Source: Sphagnum magellanicum (taxonomy: Eukaryota > Streptophyta > Sphagnopsida > Sphagnales > Sphagnaceae). Taken from it: a stretch of 64,000 bases of DNA. The stretch is taken from contig CM038916.1 in the NCBI GenBank assembly GCA_021904315.1, positions 558,001-622,000 on the forward strand, written 5' to 3'. Numbering within the stretch: position 1 is the first letter of the stretch; each line of letters begins with the position of its first letter. The position numbers and the translations under genes are program-made. Of the stretch, positions 46,931-59,552 are shown in pieces. The notes under the pieces were generated by a model. The model searched no databases. It saw only the letters and a program-made list of their open reading frames with translations, and was not told where the DNA came from.

Positions 46931-49639
46931 GAACAAGGCCAGCAGAGTGAACCTTCTTCCATCACTGCACCATGAAGGATGGATGATAAATGGTCACGAA
47001 TCCCAACAGTTTCCTGTTGAATTCCAGTTCCTTAAAATAACCATGGTGGTTAATCCAGTTGATTTTCTCCATTACTCACCCAACTCACAACCCATTAGTA
47101 GGTAGGTAACAAAATCGACCCTTTCTAACCTATGTATAAACTATAAACCATCTACTTAGCTACCATAGTAGTCACCTATTTTCCTACCTATCTGCCTATT
47201 TACAGGACTTATTTCTTACAGAATGGGTGAGAAAGATGAAAGCGGATGTTATTCCAGTTGGTAAGGCAGTTGGTGGTTACTAAGTGGTTAGATCGGTTTG
47301 GATGGTTAGTCCATATCTAACCAGTGTGGTGGTTAGTTATGGGACAAGAATTCAATGAAAAACTGTTTCCTATCCACACACCATCCATCCTACATGGTGC
47401 ACTGGTGGGTGCTGGTTTGCTCTTGTCAGGGCAATAGACATTTTTATCTTCTTCAGAGGAAAACTAGGGTGGGTAGGCTTACATGCATCTCTTTCAGTTC
47501 AGAACATTTTTTAGGACAGGGGAAGGCATAATATCTGATGGCATGGTTGACATTGCCTTAAGTGCGGGACTACTAATAGCAAACCACCTGGACCAATCAT
47601 TATGATGAGACAATTAGGAACAGTGATCAGAAGTAAGATTGTATTTATTACGCTCTATTCTGCAGGTGCACAGCGTTGCTGCGCCTTTCACCGGCCACAG
47701 GAGGAAAGCATCTTGCATATTTCTCGTTCCAGAATAACATCCAACATGATGAGGATGCGGGAAGGCAAGCTTAGGACAAGAGAAGACGCAGGAGCCAATT
47801 GTCTCATCAGCAAAATGCATTTCTGGTTAATAATCTCAAAGATTGCACAATTTCTGGAGAAGCTGACCGTGTGATGAGAGCCAGAAACCATATGAGAGAT
47901 GTCAATCTGGAATTCTTATGTTGAGATAGAAGGGCTTCACACCCAAACTTTGAAATAAATCTACTGACTACCATGGAACCTTCAAAGCTTTCCCACCTGC
48001 AGATGGAAATGAGATGGATGCTTGAAGATACAAATGAAGACAGGAGCAGGTATACCGCATGGTGGGTGACAGAAACTGTGAAATAACAAAACGGAGCTAG
48101 ATCTTTGGGGCCCAACCAAATCATGCCTGTAGGTGAAGCCTGCTCTGTCTCACTGCCAGGTTTAATCTGTAATTTCATCACATTGGCCCAGCAGCTGTTG
48201 AATCAGACTCCCACTGACCATGTTGAACATGCCTCGCCTAGTGGAACTTAAGCATGTCCAATCTCTTGAAAGAAATGAGAAGAAAGAGACATGAACCAGT
48301 GGACAGGTACCTAGGCCTGAGGGGAGTGGAACCATCTTCATTGTCACCTCTGTAACTTGGTCATCTAACCCATTCTCACCTTGTTGCCCTTTCTCATGCC
48401 ACAAATGCATATGCATATGGTGCTAGGTTGGTCATCAGCACAAACCAATCCCTCCTCTTGGATACCTGTCAAGAAGGAACTGGAATTAAATTGAATAACA
48501 TAACCCCAGATTGGCACAGTTACAGATTCAGAGAGGAGTGCACATGCCAGTTTTTTGATATCCAGCCAATGCTGTTGTCCATCTGTAGCCAAGGTTGTCA
48601 TGGCCTTACAACCAAAATTGTCATCTGCAGTTGTAACTGAGAGAATCTCCTTCCTTTATTTCAACCTTCTCCCTGCGATCCCACAAAACACAAAAAGCAT
48701 AGGTAGTTTACTTGACCAGGTCTAAAGGAGATAGAAATGGGTTCCTAGATCGGTCCACCAAGCAAGGGATGGTTTCCAATAGTGGTCAGACTTTTCACTA
48801 GGATGCCTGAGATTTCAAGCTTCAATCTTTGTCCCTGCCAAATTGCTTTTTTTTGTGTCCTCTTGTTCTCAAAATTATCTGGTTGCTGTTGTTGGATCCT
48901 TGCAATGTTACATCTTCTTCAGAACTGTCCTTGAGCACCTGGTACATGCTTGCAATCACACCATTCAAAAGGATCAGAAGTATGTTGCAATGCTTTTTTC
49001 CCATTCAGCAAGAGTTGCATTGCAAGGGTGCTACGAAGTAGCAATTTAGTTCTTCAATTAACTTGGCCCTATTATTGCGGACATCAAAAAAAACAGCAAC
49101 CCATTTCTAGATACAATTCCTGGGATCTGGCCAACTGCAAAAGCTCAGAATAGCAATGTAATGGCTGTAGATGGTTTTTTACTGCACAGACGTGCAGCTC
49201 TGGTAGTCTGGGTTTCATGCCATGGATCCATTCATTGGTAGTCTGGGATTTCATGTCATGGATCCATTCAATGACTATGTCAAGTTTGTGTTCAATGAGA
49301 AGAACAGGGTGGAGAGATGGCTGATGAGACTGAAGCAGGTGCAGCACATGTCCTCAAGCCTTCATTGGGGATAAGGATGTGTTGCCTTTCCATGGCTGGA
49401 ATCTTTGCATCCTCAGCCTTCTTGCAGCATAATGATGTTGGTAGTCTCTGTGGCTCCAGCCGCCTTTTTCCATTTGCATGGTCACAGCATTCAGGGACAT
49501 GATGATACGTTCTTTGCAACTAATTACATTAGTCTCATTTTCTCTGCCAGTATTTCAAACTTTCTTGCCACTTGGGAATAGTTGAACTGCTGGGATTGCA
49601 ACTGCATTTAAGCTAATTGCAATTTTAATGTTGTTATTG
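46931..49639. other. Intergenic, no supported gene; includes dispersed repeat copy 2 (47315-47420)
   Basis: 47315-47420 matches the repeat at 42085-42195. A 38 bp tandem duplication lies at about 49199-49273 (TGGTAGTCTGGG..TTTCATG). Frames of up to 124 residues occur on both strands but show no domain or splice pattern I can defend. Confidence 0.4.
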
Positions 49640-50409
49640 CAGATTGGTGTCTATCGTTGCCACTGTATGCAATTGCAGCTCTGGTATCCCTAATCCACAG
49701 CTTTCGGTTTCAGAGCCTAAGCAGAGGTGCAGCATATGTGGTATTGATGGCAGCTGTAGCCAAGTTTGTGGATAATGTGGTGCAAAATTGCCAAGAGAAA
49801 CAGAAAGGCCATTGGCATTTGGACTGGCATCAGTTCATCATCTCCTATTTCATGCAGAAGCAACAGAAGTGGGAAATGATTGGAAGCTTGCTTGTTTGCT
49901 TATGCATGGGGCTGCAGTTAGATGCCTCAGGAGGATTGTTCCCAAGCACAAGTAAGGATAAAATCTTTCCTCCTTTCCCATTCTTTTTTGCTGGTTACAT
50001 CACTGCATCTTTATCTCCTTGTCTCGATCTCACAGCCTGTCTCTCATGAAGCAATTTCATACAATTCAACTGGATTGAAACAACATTTCTGCACCTCATT
50101 GCCTCCACTACCCATCGATCTTTTTTGCTTTTGCAGTTGACATTCTTGAAACCTTTTCCTTCCTCTGTTCCCTCTTCTGCACCATCTGCATGGAATGTAG
50201 TTGCAGTTGTAAAATTCTATGTTGGATTTTGTGCTCATATGGCTAACAAGTTGTCGTGGCAGATATTGCTCACTACTTCTTTCGAACATGATCTTGGAAT
50301 CTTTCTTGCAGAATGGCTGGTGATAGTATCAACAGGCATTGTGTCGTGTACAGCAATCCTTCTCAAAAGAAGAACCAAGTGCCCAATTTTGACCATCACC
50401 CATACTTGA
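49640..50409 (+). CDS. Possible exons of an unrecognised membrane protein
   Basis: A candidate internal exon starts after TTGTTATTGCAG (about 49643) and runs to a good donor ACAA|GTAAGG near 49951. It encodes LPLYAIAALVSLIHSF, AAYVVLMAAVAKFVDNVV, a polar middle with Trp/His/Gln, and WEMIGSLLVCLCMGLQL: three hydrophobic segments. A second piece ends at the stop at 50407 and contains VVAVVKFYVGFCAHMAN and FLAEWLVIVSTGIVSC. The acceptor linking them is ambiguous (two AG choices give different frames). No start exon was found. I do not recognise the family; it may be a gene fragment or a decayed gene. Confidence 0.28.
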
Positions 50410-52781
50410 GTTTTGTCAATGTCAAAGTTTCAATAAGTTGAATCCAATTTTTGTACATTCTTGACCGTGATTTGGCTATCAAAAGCTGACACTTTTTGCA
50501 TGATTGCTCAAATTCCATTCTGAGTTTTGCTGACAAAAAACCCCCCACTGCTCTTTCAAAAATTTCTACATGACTACCCACATGCATCGGATACCCAGCA
50601 TTTTGATCTTCAGAACACAAGCAACAAAAGCTATATATATCACAGTCACCAGAAACTCTTGGATCTTTACAACACCTTCTTATTAACAATTTGGACAGTT
50701 TGTGCACTAACAAACATCACAAGTAATGTCCCAGAAACCTGTCTGTTAGTATGAGGAGGAGGTTGCAATGTTGAAAATGTACACAATTTTTTTCTTCACA
50801 TGCAAGCACAAGCCTTATGAGTCTAATACAACATTCAAGTGCCAGTTTACTAAAGAGAATTCCTCAAACAATTCAAGGCTCTCATTCTAACAATCTCATT
50901 GGGACAATTAGGTTTAAAAGCTGGACAAAAATTGCAAGCAATCAAAAAAATTCAAAACCCTAAAACATGATGTGCATGCCCGATGATGATGATGATGAGC
51001 TTCTTGTTGCATGATGAGCTTACAACACTCACATGGGTCTAAAATACTTCCCTACTACCTTGGAAGCTTAGACTATATATATATAAATGTTAAGATTTTA
51101 GGTTTTTTTTTCAAGTAACAAAAAATTGTGAACGCAAATATTAATTCTTCAAGAATATTCTGTTTGTTGTCCAATGTACCATGAATTGAGGAACATAAAG
51201 TTGTCTTACCTACCTAAACTAGCTCCGATGAATCATTGTCATTAGAATTATTCAACAAACATGTGTTGAAGTTGTCAATGTCCTATGATATTCTCTTAAA
51301 TATCACGTGGATGGATTGATTTTTTTGTTGTGTAATTGCTTACTTAAAAAAACATCGTTTCATTCTCTCATTAATTTTGTTGGCACAGTTCAAATTATGA
51401 AATGTAAGGTAAAGCTTGGGGTGGCGTGGGCATTCCCCCAAAAGAAGTGGGCAATGTGATAGCCAAATCCAACTCCACCTTTTGGGAATGTCCCACAATA
51501 TTAGGCTTTAACCTTTGGAAAGCATTGATATAACATCATTTTAAACCTAAACATGAATAGATCACAAGGCACAAAATGGGGAGGGTTTTCAAACCTACTC
51601 ATTAACATCCTTCCTCTTTTCGAGGAGGGCTATTCATGGATACAATGTGCTCTCTATATACATTAAGAATTTATGAATGTTTTTTTGAAAAGGAAAATGA
51701 TTATCACAATGTATGAAAAAACCTTGTGAAGAAACTTCTAGAATTTCTCTCAAAGGAAAGGGTTGTCTAGGGGTATAAGACTAAGAATGAAGCAATAGAC
51801 ACCAACACATTGTGTAGCTTGTATTTCTCTTTTTCTTAAAATAAACTATTTACACAAAGCAAATAATGACCTTAGAAGGGGGCATTCCCTAGATGAAAAT
51901 ATGAATAAACAATGTAGCCCGACCAATATTCAATATTTTTGAACATTCACATCCTCCTCCTCAATGAAGCCAAGTAAAGGGCCTCTAATGGAGATGTTCC
52001 CAAAATGAAGAGGACCAATGTAACATCTATTTCATAGGCCCTTACTTGACCAATATATGAAAAATCAATTTACAAAAAAAATTTGGTTTTGTGTTTTGGA
52101 TAAATGTTATCACGGGGTTTGCCTTCCATCCTACATATAAAACGGTGTTGTGTCATGGAGGATAACAATAGGACAATGCAAAGTTACAATGGCAACTACA
52201 TTTTATTTTTTATCACGGGGTTTCATGTATTGGATGAATGTTCCATGTCTTTTCTCATTCAACCAATCATTATAATGCCCTTTCAAGGTTTACAAAACTC
52301 TAAACATGGTATCATTTATTGACCAATAAGCCTTTTGAAAATTTACCTTTTGTTATATGGGGGACCTTCTCAAAGCATTATAACCTTATACTTAAGAATT
52401 GCCTATTAGGAAGGAAATTCCGTGTAATATCTTTCTTATAAAAAAAAAAGGCTCTAAGGTTCCATATCTTTGTTTTGTGTGCATTTTTAAAAATGATGTT
52501 ATTAAAAAAACACCAAGTGTATTTGCATTATACTTGAAATTAAATAAAAAATTGTAATATAAGTCATTTTAAAAAAAATGGCAATGAATTTTGATGCAAA
52601 TGAAGTGGTATGAACATGTATTGAAAATGTTAATAGATGATTGTACAAAAATGTTCAATGTTTTGTGTTGAGCATGAACTACATATCAATTATGGTTTTA
52701 ATTACTTGTAATGTTGTGATATAATGTTACAAATCAAGCCAATAATGTTAAACTAATAACAATGCTATCATTTAAGCTCAA
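50410..52781. other. Intergenic, no gene seen
   Basis: AT-rich DNA. A GATGATGATGATG microsatellite lies at about 50981, and the phrase TTATCACGGGGTTT is repeated at about 52109 and 52211, indicating a short direct duplication. Confidence 0.45.
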
Positions 52782-53183
52782 CTATGAATGTTTTAACTTT
52801 TCTTGTTTTTTTTCTTTCATTGTAACAACATGATAATGCAACTTGATATCTTTCAAAAGTCTTGCAATGGCCATAGGATCTACTATAATACTTAAATCGA
52901 TACTACAATTTTGCAAGTTGTGGAATTGATTTTGAACGTGAAATGTTGAAGTGCTTGACTTCGACTTCTCCATTTTTCTCTTGATTGTCATTTCATTCAA
53001 AATCTTGATGTCAACCTTTGTATTCCAAATTCCCTTTAGAAGACATAGGAATGAGATCAACATTGCAAATAGTTCAACAATCTCATCAATGAAATATGAA
53101 CATTGATCTTGAAGTTGAAGATCATCATAAGTTGGAATGAACACTTCATCCCTAAGCAAAATCTCCATTGTATTATGATGCAA
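52782..53183 (-). CDS. Open frame of 133 residues, doubtful gene
   Basis: The longest frame in this AT-rich stretch. It starts MHHNTMEILLRDEVFIP and includes a hydrophobic segment (VELFAMLISFLCLLKG) and a Lys-rich end. No domain is recognised, no splice partners are seen and the composition is like that of the surroundings. It may be a transposon-derived fragment. Confidence 0.15.
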   Translation of the reverse strand: MHHNTMEILLRDEVFIPTYDDLQLQDQCSYFIDEIVELFAMLISFLCLLKGIWNTKVDIKILNEMTIKRKMEKSKSSTSTFHVQNQFHNLQNCSIDLSIIVDPMAIARLLKDIKLHYHVVTMKEKKQEKLKHS

Positions 53184-56100
53184 TGAAAATCATATACACA
53201 TCAAGATTATCATCATATTTAAAATCTTGTATAATATTAAAACATGGTTTCGTTTGAAATTGAAAAGTGCTATTTATGTGATATTTTGAATTTTCAATAA
53301 AAAAAAACATGTTAATAACCATTTTAAAAACATTCCAAAGAAGTATGGGTGTTCCAGGGTGTGACTAAAATAGATTCATAAGATTTCAAGGTGAATTAAT
53401 TTGCACAAATTAAGAATGAGGATAGTTAGTCCAAATTGAAGTTAAAATGATGCACAAATAAACTAGAAATAAATTCTCAAAATACATAATGGCCCAGACT
53501 TGGGAAAGGTTTGTACTGGTCATTCTCTTCCTTATAGTATATTTTATGACTAATGGTAAAAGCTACATCAAAGTGACAAAATTTGGGGAATTTTTGGGAA
53601 AGTTTTGATTTTGACAAGTTATGAATTTTATAACTTTGTTGATTCATAATTTCGATGCATGTGAACTTAAAATTGAAGTGCTTTCAAAGGAAAATAGTTG
53701 TAGCCTTTGAAAAGACCTTTTTGAAGTTGTATTACATGTTCAATTTAGAGGTTTAACCTTTTTTTAAGGTTTTAGTGGATCAAATTGTGGGACTTTAATT
53801 CCCAAAATCAAAAAACAACTTGGGAGTTTTGGGATTCATTTTCACATGCTTCTGATAGTGTGTTTGAATTTCAAAATATTTTCTTGGCCTACTCCCATTT
53901 TCATGCCTTAATTTTGGTCACAAAACCAATGTTAAGGTTATAACCAATGTTGAATGGTTTTTTTTTTTTTTTTTGGGTGAGAATTATTGATTTTAGTTTA
54001 GGAAACATAATTAAAAATCTGACTTTATTTTTTGAATTTTTTTTTCATTTTATAGAATTGGCCAAGGTTTCATTTTTAAATATATATAAATCCATCCAAT
54101 TTTCATGAAAATAGTTATCACAAATGTGACAACCATTAACTTTCAAAGGTGGTTCTCCATAATCAAATATCAAAAAATAATAATAATAAAGTTGATTTTT
54201 AAAATTCAAATATAAAAAAATGATTAATTTTTTTTGTTCTACAAAAATACAAGAATAATGAAAAAAGAACAAGAAGATAAATAAGCTTTTCCAAGTTACA
54301 AAATGTGTTTTTCTTCTCTTAAACCCCTTTCATTTCCAGAGCTCATAACTTCCTCATCTCTTATTTATTTTCAACAATCTAAAGTGTTATTGGATTGTTA
54401 ACCTAAACTATACAAATCATCTTTGAACACCAAAGCCAAAGGAATAACATCTAGTGAATGTTTGCTTGTTTGGGTATCAATTTCCAAGTGTTCTGAGATT
54501 TTCCTTTCTAATTTTTGGACGCCCCTTACTTTCATGGGACCATAAACCTAGGTTCTAAAAAAAAAAAAATTCCTAGGATTTTTTTATAAAAGTACATGAC
54601 CTTGGATACCTTGTGTCCCCCCCCCCAAAATTCAAAATAAAAAGATCATTTAACTACTTTTTAAAAAAAAAAATCTGCATAAGGGCTAAAAATTGGAATA
54701 AAATAAAATCCCATTACCCTATCCATGTATCATTTTTTTTTCATAAAGAAAACTAGCCAACTTCTTATGATGCCCGATTTCCAACTTAATGAGAATTATG
54801 GTGTTTAGTTTCCAACCTAGGTATGGGATCTAGCAATAACCAACAAAATTCAATGTGAAAATTGGTTTCAAAATTGAGAAAATTTTCATTTGATCCTTGA
54901 GAATTGCTCTACACTGGTCATAATAGTCCAAATGTTATAGAAAAAACCAAGGAAAATATGAAATTTTAATTTTTTATTTCATATGTTACATACACAACTT
55001 CTTTCAATCTTTGGATGATTCATGTCAAACATAATAGTTTTTTGAACAATGATTGATAGTTTCTTTGATAATTCCTCATAATTCATTAAATTTCATTATG
55101 GGAACATTTAAGGTTAAAAACACTATGAATTCAACAATGGCAAATTAGGTTTAAATATTATTCAATTCTTTCAATGTGCTTGATAAAGTCATTGTAAATG
55201 CATGAAAAACAAGAGGTTTAACCAAAATATCTTAACCGATGTATTTATAAATGTGGTTTTTATTGTTAAAATTTTAGTTAGCATGCCCACTTTTTGACTT
55301 GTGTTTTGGTCATGCAATGTCAAAGGTAGTGCAATATGTTATTAATGACATCAAAACGTTTGTTGGATTTTTAGTTCAGGGAATTTGAAAGGTGTTTTAA
55401 AAGATCAAATTGAAAAATATTCTAACTTGGAAATTTTTTTAAGGGAGGCAAAAATGGAAAAATTCATGTATCATTGCTAGGTTGCCATTTCAAATGCTTA
55501 AAATTCCTATGACAATCTAATTTGCATCTTAAGTGATCTTGTTCAAAAAGACTTTTGAATATCATGATGCCATTTTTATTTATTATAGTTGGTAGCAAGT
55601 TTTACATCTATCATTTTAAATCCCATATTGCCAAACTTGGTCTATTGTTCAAGCCATCATAAACATTTGAATGCTAGTTGCCAAAAGATGTGTTTCAGAC
55701 CAAACCCATGGCTATTGGTTGTTGTCAAATGTTTTTAGTTCAACTTTTTCATTGTGCATTGTGATTAAAGTTGATGTGTGTAGGATTGAGGTTATGAATT
55801 GACCTTTTGTTCAAGGTGACTTTACTTTAGAGCAATAAGAATTCAAGTTGAAAATGATGACACAAGTTTCAACATATTAAAGCATTTTCTAGGTTTTACA
55901 GTTCAGCCAAAACACCTAATATGTTGGCAATCATGCTGGACCATCATATCAAGAACATGAAGAGAATGTACAAGATTTTGTGGGCAATTCATTTGCCTTT
56001 CAAGTGTGGTATAGTATGATACTATGATTGTGTATCCATTGTCATTACAAGTGTACCTCAATTTGAACCTTATGAACATATAAATGAAACCAACAATAGT

Positions 56101-57319
56101 TGAACATGATGATTTTTTCTTTGAGCAAAATAATTTTAATTATGATATGATCACATTAACTTTGAAGAATGTTTTGTAGATATTTCATTAGTTAAGTGTG
56201 ACCAATTTAGATAGAAAACTTTTTGTTGTGGTGGGCAAACCATAATGTAATTTTCAGATGTGTTTTTTTGGCTTGTCAAATGTTGGGCATTATGGGTTTT
56301 CAAATAAAAACAATGGATTTAATGTTGCTAGCCTTATCATCAATCTTTGACATGAAACTTTGAATGATATTGACAAATGATGTTTGTGTTGAATTGATGG
56401 AAGCAAGGTTAAAAATGTGATGATTTCTCCATGTCAAACAAACCATGATCGAAAAAACAAGAACGTCATTAAGGAAAAAGATTTTCATAAAGAAGACTAT
56501 AAATTCAACTAACTTTGAGTAGGTAAAAATTTTGTTCAAATGTCTCACTTTAATTTTGTGTTGGTTTAAGGTAGAGGTTTACGTTTTGTTTATGTATGTC
56601 GATGTTGTTTGGGTGGAACTCTAGGATTTTGTTGTTTATTGTTGATAGGTTTGAAATCACAATTAAACAACTATATGGAAGCATTGGTATTAATTCCCAA
56701 CATGAAAATTAAAAGGATTCCTCAACATTTGGTTTTTGTCTATGATATTTAATTATTTTTTGGAATTGATGGCCTTATATGCCCTTCTTTTTTACATCAA
56801 ATCTAACAAGTAAAAGTTGTTTCAAATGTGACATTAATTACTAACTTCTATTTTCAAAAGTGATGTTTTTATTTTAAAAAAAAACATCTATTCATCAATT
56901 ATAAATTATTTTGCACATGAAATTGTTCAAGAAATTGACCAATGTTGTTTCATTGTAAAATCAGATTTTCAAAATCATAGGAGGACTGTTTGAGAAGTCA
57001 ATTTGGATGAAGTAATGTTCATGAGTTATTGTCTCTCCCACTTGTTCAAAGAATCATTAATTACAACTTTGGCAATAATGTCAATTAGTTAAATTAATTT
57101 AAAATTATCAGGATGTTTCATCAAAAGTGGTTTAAGTACAACAACTTAAGGTTCCATAAGTTGTAAGTTGTCACTTGAACATTCCAATTGTAATATGTTA
57201 AGCCCATTCCTAAGTAAAGAGGCATGGAAAAGTGTCTTTTTGGATTTGTGTTTTAATTTTTTTTTTCAACACCATCTTCACGAATATAATAGCTCTTCCA
57301 CCAATTTGCATCCCAATTT
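53184..57319. other. Intergenic AT-rich DNA, no supported gene
   Basis: Homopolymer runs (T run near 53960, C run near 54617). On the minus strand at 56548-56300 the phrase LTWRNHHIFN recalls the C-terminal part of LINE proteins, but too little is preserved to call. Confidence 0.4.
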
Positions 57320-57490
57320 TCTTTAATGGGATTTGAATTGAATTGAATTGAATCTTAATTTAGTTGAATTGAATTTAGTTGAATTGGAATTCCATTCCAT
57401 TCAACGTATTTGAATTCAATTCAATTAAATACGAATCCAATTTAATTAAAAATGAAATGAAATTTAATTGAATTTCAATTCAAGTTGCAT
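57320..57490. repeat. Pentanucleotide-based repeat (TTGAA/ATTGA)
   Basis: Runs of GAATTGAATTGAATTGAAT on the left and imperfect inverse runs (TTCAATTCAATT) on the right form a self-complementary low-complexity tract. Confidence 0.75.
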
Positions 57491-58099
57491 ATATATAATG
57501 TCATTAAATATTTTCATTTGAATGGAACTTAAATTTTTCAAAATCAATTCATTTTTATCATCAATTGATCGTTATTGGTAGTGCACAATATTGTGGAGCC
57601 CGAGAGTAATCAATTAATGTTAGGCCATTTTGTGTGACATTGTATTCAATGTTTTTTTTTTTTTTTTGAAATTTGTGAAGTATATGGGTTGGTGATCATC
57701 TAAAATAGGGCTTAGCCAAATTTGGCTACATGTCATAGAGAAAAATAAATAAGTTTAAGAATTGTGTTACATTGTGGCAACATGGTAGAACCTCATATGG
57801 AAAATATGGCAATTTTTAAAAATCCTTGTAATATGGCATGTTCATTTTTTTCCCAAAAGAAACCTTTGTACATGTCACAAGGGCTTTTATTTTTGTTGTT
57901 AGGGTGTGAAAATTTGCCCAAAATTGTAAAATTGGAACTTGTATTGTGATCGATAAGCAATTCTGAATTGTTAAAAAACAAAACATTTTCTAATTGTGCT
58001 TATAATTGCTAGCCTAAAGATCAAACCACAACCTTGACTGCCTTTTCTTTAGACAATGAAAACCCTCAACTCAATAATTGGTATGTTGTTGAAAACCAA
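57491..58099. other. Intergenic, no gene seen
   Basis: A long T run lies at about 57650-57667. Two overlapping frames of about 60 residues on opposite strands (57764-57981) are not convincing. Confidence 0.4.
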
Positions 58100-58590
58100 T
58101 TCAATAATCTTAACCATAGGTTAAAATTTCTTATATATTTGAAAAAATTCAAAACCTCACCCAAAAGTTCCAACTAAATTTTTAAATACATAATTAAGTC
58201 CTAACCATTTGAAAGTCGAACCGACAAAAACTTAAAACTTGACTTGAAGGTCCCACCTAAATTTAAAAATATACTAAACCCTAACCAAAGGTTTTTTTGA
58301 AATTAAAAAAATTGGCAAAAAAATTAATTAAAAAAAAAAAACCTCACCAAAAGGGTCCAACTAAAATTTCAAAACCACTAAACCTTAATCAAAGGTTCCT
58401 TCGAAAATCAATGAACTACCCCCAAAAAAAGAAAAAACTTAAAATCTCACTCAGAGTTTCCAACTAAATTTTGAAATAGGGATAGCAAACCCTAATGAAA
58501 GGTTTCTTTGAAAACGAAGAACCGACCCCCACCCCCCCCCCCCAAAAAAAACCCCTCAAAATTCACATGGAGGATCCAACTAAAATTTAA
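58100..58590. repeat. Tandem repeat of about 80-107 bp
   Basis: About five imperfect units of the pattern ACCTCACC..AAGGTCCAACTAAA..AAACCCTAACCAAAGGTTT. The CTAA(C/T)C phrase occurs at 58201, 58281, 58384 and 58491, so the unit length varies. A C run (about 58527-58541) lies in one unit. A lone further copy lies at about 59310-59375. Confidence 0.7.
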
Positions 58591-59191
58591 AATACATGAA
58601 AATAATAATTTATTGGCCTTGCCTTGGTAGGCAAGGCAAGGATATTGTGTTTAGATTCATTATAGAGTATAGTAGCTTAAGGGATTTTGGCCCCCTAGGT
58701 AATAATAATAGGTCTATTTTTATCTGAGGATTTTTGAAAGATGATATTTTGGCTTGTGTTGAAACTTGAGATTAGTTATAATAGAGTGATAATATCTTGA
58801 AGGATTTTGGTTTCATTTGGATGATTTTTTTGAAGATTATAATTTTGGATGGTGAAATATTTGAGTTTGCATAATTCTTCTTTTGCCTTAAGATACTTTT
58901 TACTGTAAATGACAAGGCCAAGTGTGACACACCCCTTGTTAATATAAATAAAAACATATTAGAGATATCCGCAAACTCACCCTGTCTTCACCCTGTCTTT
59001 GGGCCTCCTTTCACCCCTTGACCCATCTTTTGTCCGTAAACTAACGAAGTTTTATTAAATCTCAGTACGAAATGCTGAATCTCAGCATTTAATGCACAAG
59101 GTTCGAGAGAGAAATTATAGTAGCTGTACAGGTAGGAGCAGTGAAAATCCATGTAGCAGCAGTGGAGGCGCTCAGGATAAAAGAAAGACAA
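58591..59191. other. Intergenic DNA between the tandem array and the MetRS promoter
   Basis: The left half is AT-rich with no feature. From about 58980 base composition rises. A small palindrome AAATGCTGAATCTCAGCATTT lies near 59069. Confidence 0.4.
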
Positions 59192-59242
59192 GGGGCGAAA
59201 CTCAGAAAGCATCAAAATTGATGGTTTTCTGAGTTTCGCCCC
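59192..59242. repeat. Long hairpin upstream of MetRS
   Basis: GGGGCGAAACTCAGAAA (59192-59208) is exactly complementary to 59226-59242, and the loop itself pairs (CATCAA with TTGATG), leaving only a bulge. The result is a nearly complete 51 bp palindrome about 310 bp before the MetRS start codon. Confidence 0.85.
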
Positions 59243-59410
59243 CCTGTTGAATGCTAATGTTCGTAAAGTCAGGAAAAGACAGCACCAGTACCTCACCCTA
59301 AACCCTAAACCCAAATGCATTTTAAAATAGGGACCACTAAACCCTAACGGAAGGTTCCATTGAAAATGCAACAAAGGCAAGACTGGTAGGTTGTGACGTT
59401 GTTTCTATTT

Positions 59411-59552
59411 TCACGCAGAGAGAGAGAGAGAGAGAGTTGGTCCATCTTCTCCCCCACAAGAGAACACAAAATACTGAGAAAGAAGGGATATTTGATTAGT
59501 CGTCGTCGTCGTCGTCCTCGCTGAGGTTTTAGTGTCTTGGTTGCAAAAAGAA
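59411..59552 (+). promoter_or_regulatory. Presumed 5' leader of MetRS with GA and CGT repeats
   Basis: A GA run (59417-59435) and a CGTCGTCGTCGTCGTC run (about 59500-59516) directly precede the MetRS start codon at 59553. Such simple repeats are common in plant 5' leaders. No TATA box was fixed. Confidence 0.5.

Noticed and set aside
56300..56548. Minus-strand frame reminiscent of a LINE C-terminus
   Set aside because: Only one short phrase (LTWRNHHIFN) is suggestive; no RT or endonuclease motif nearby.
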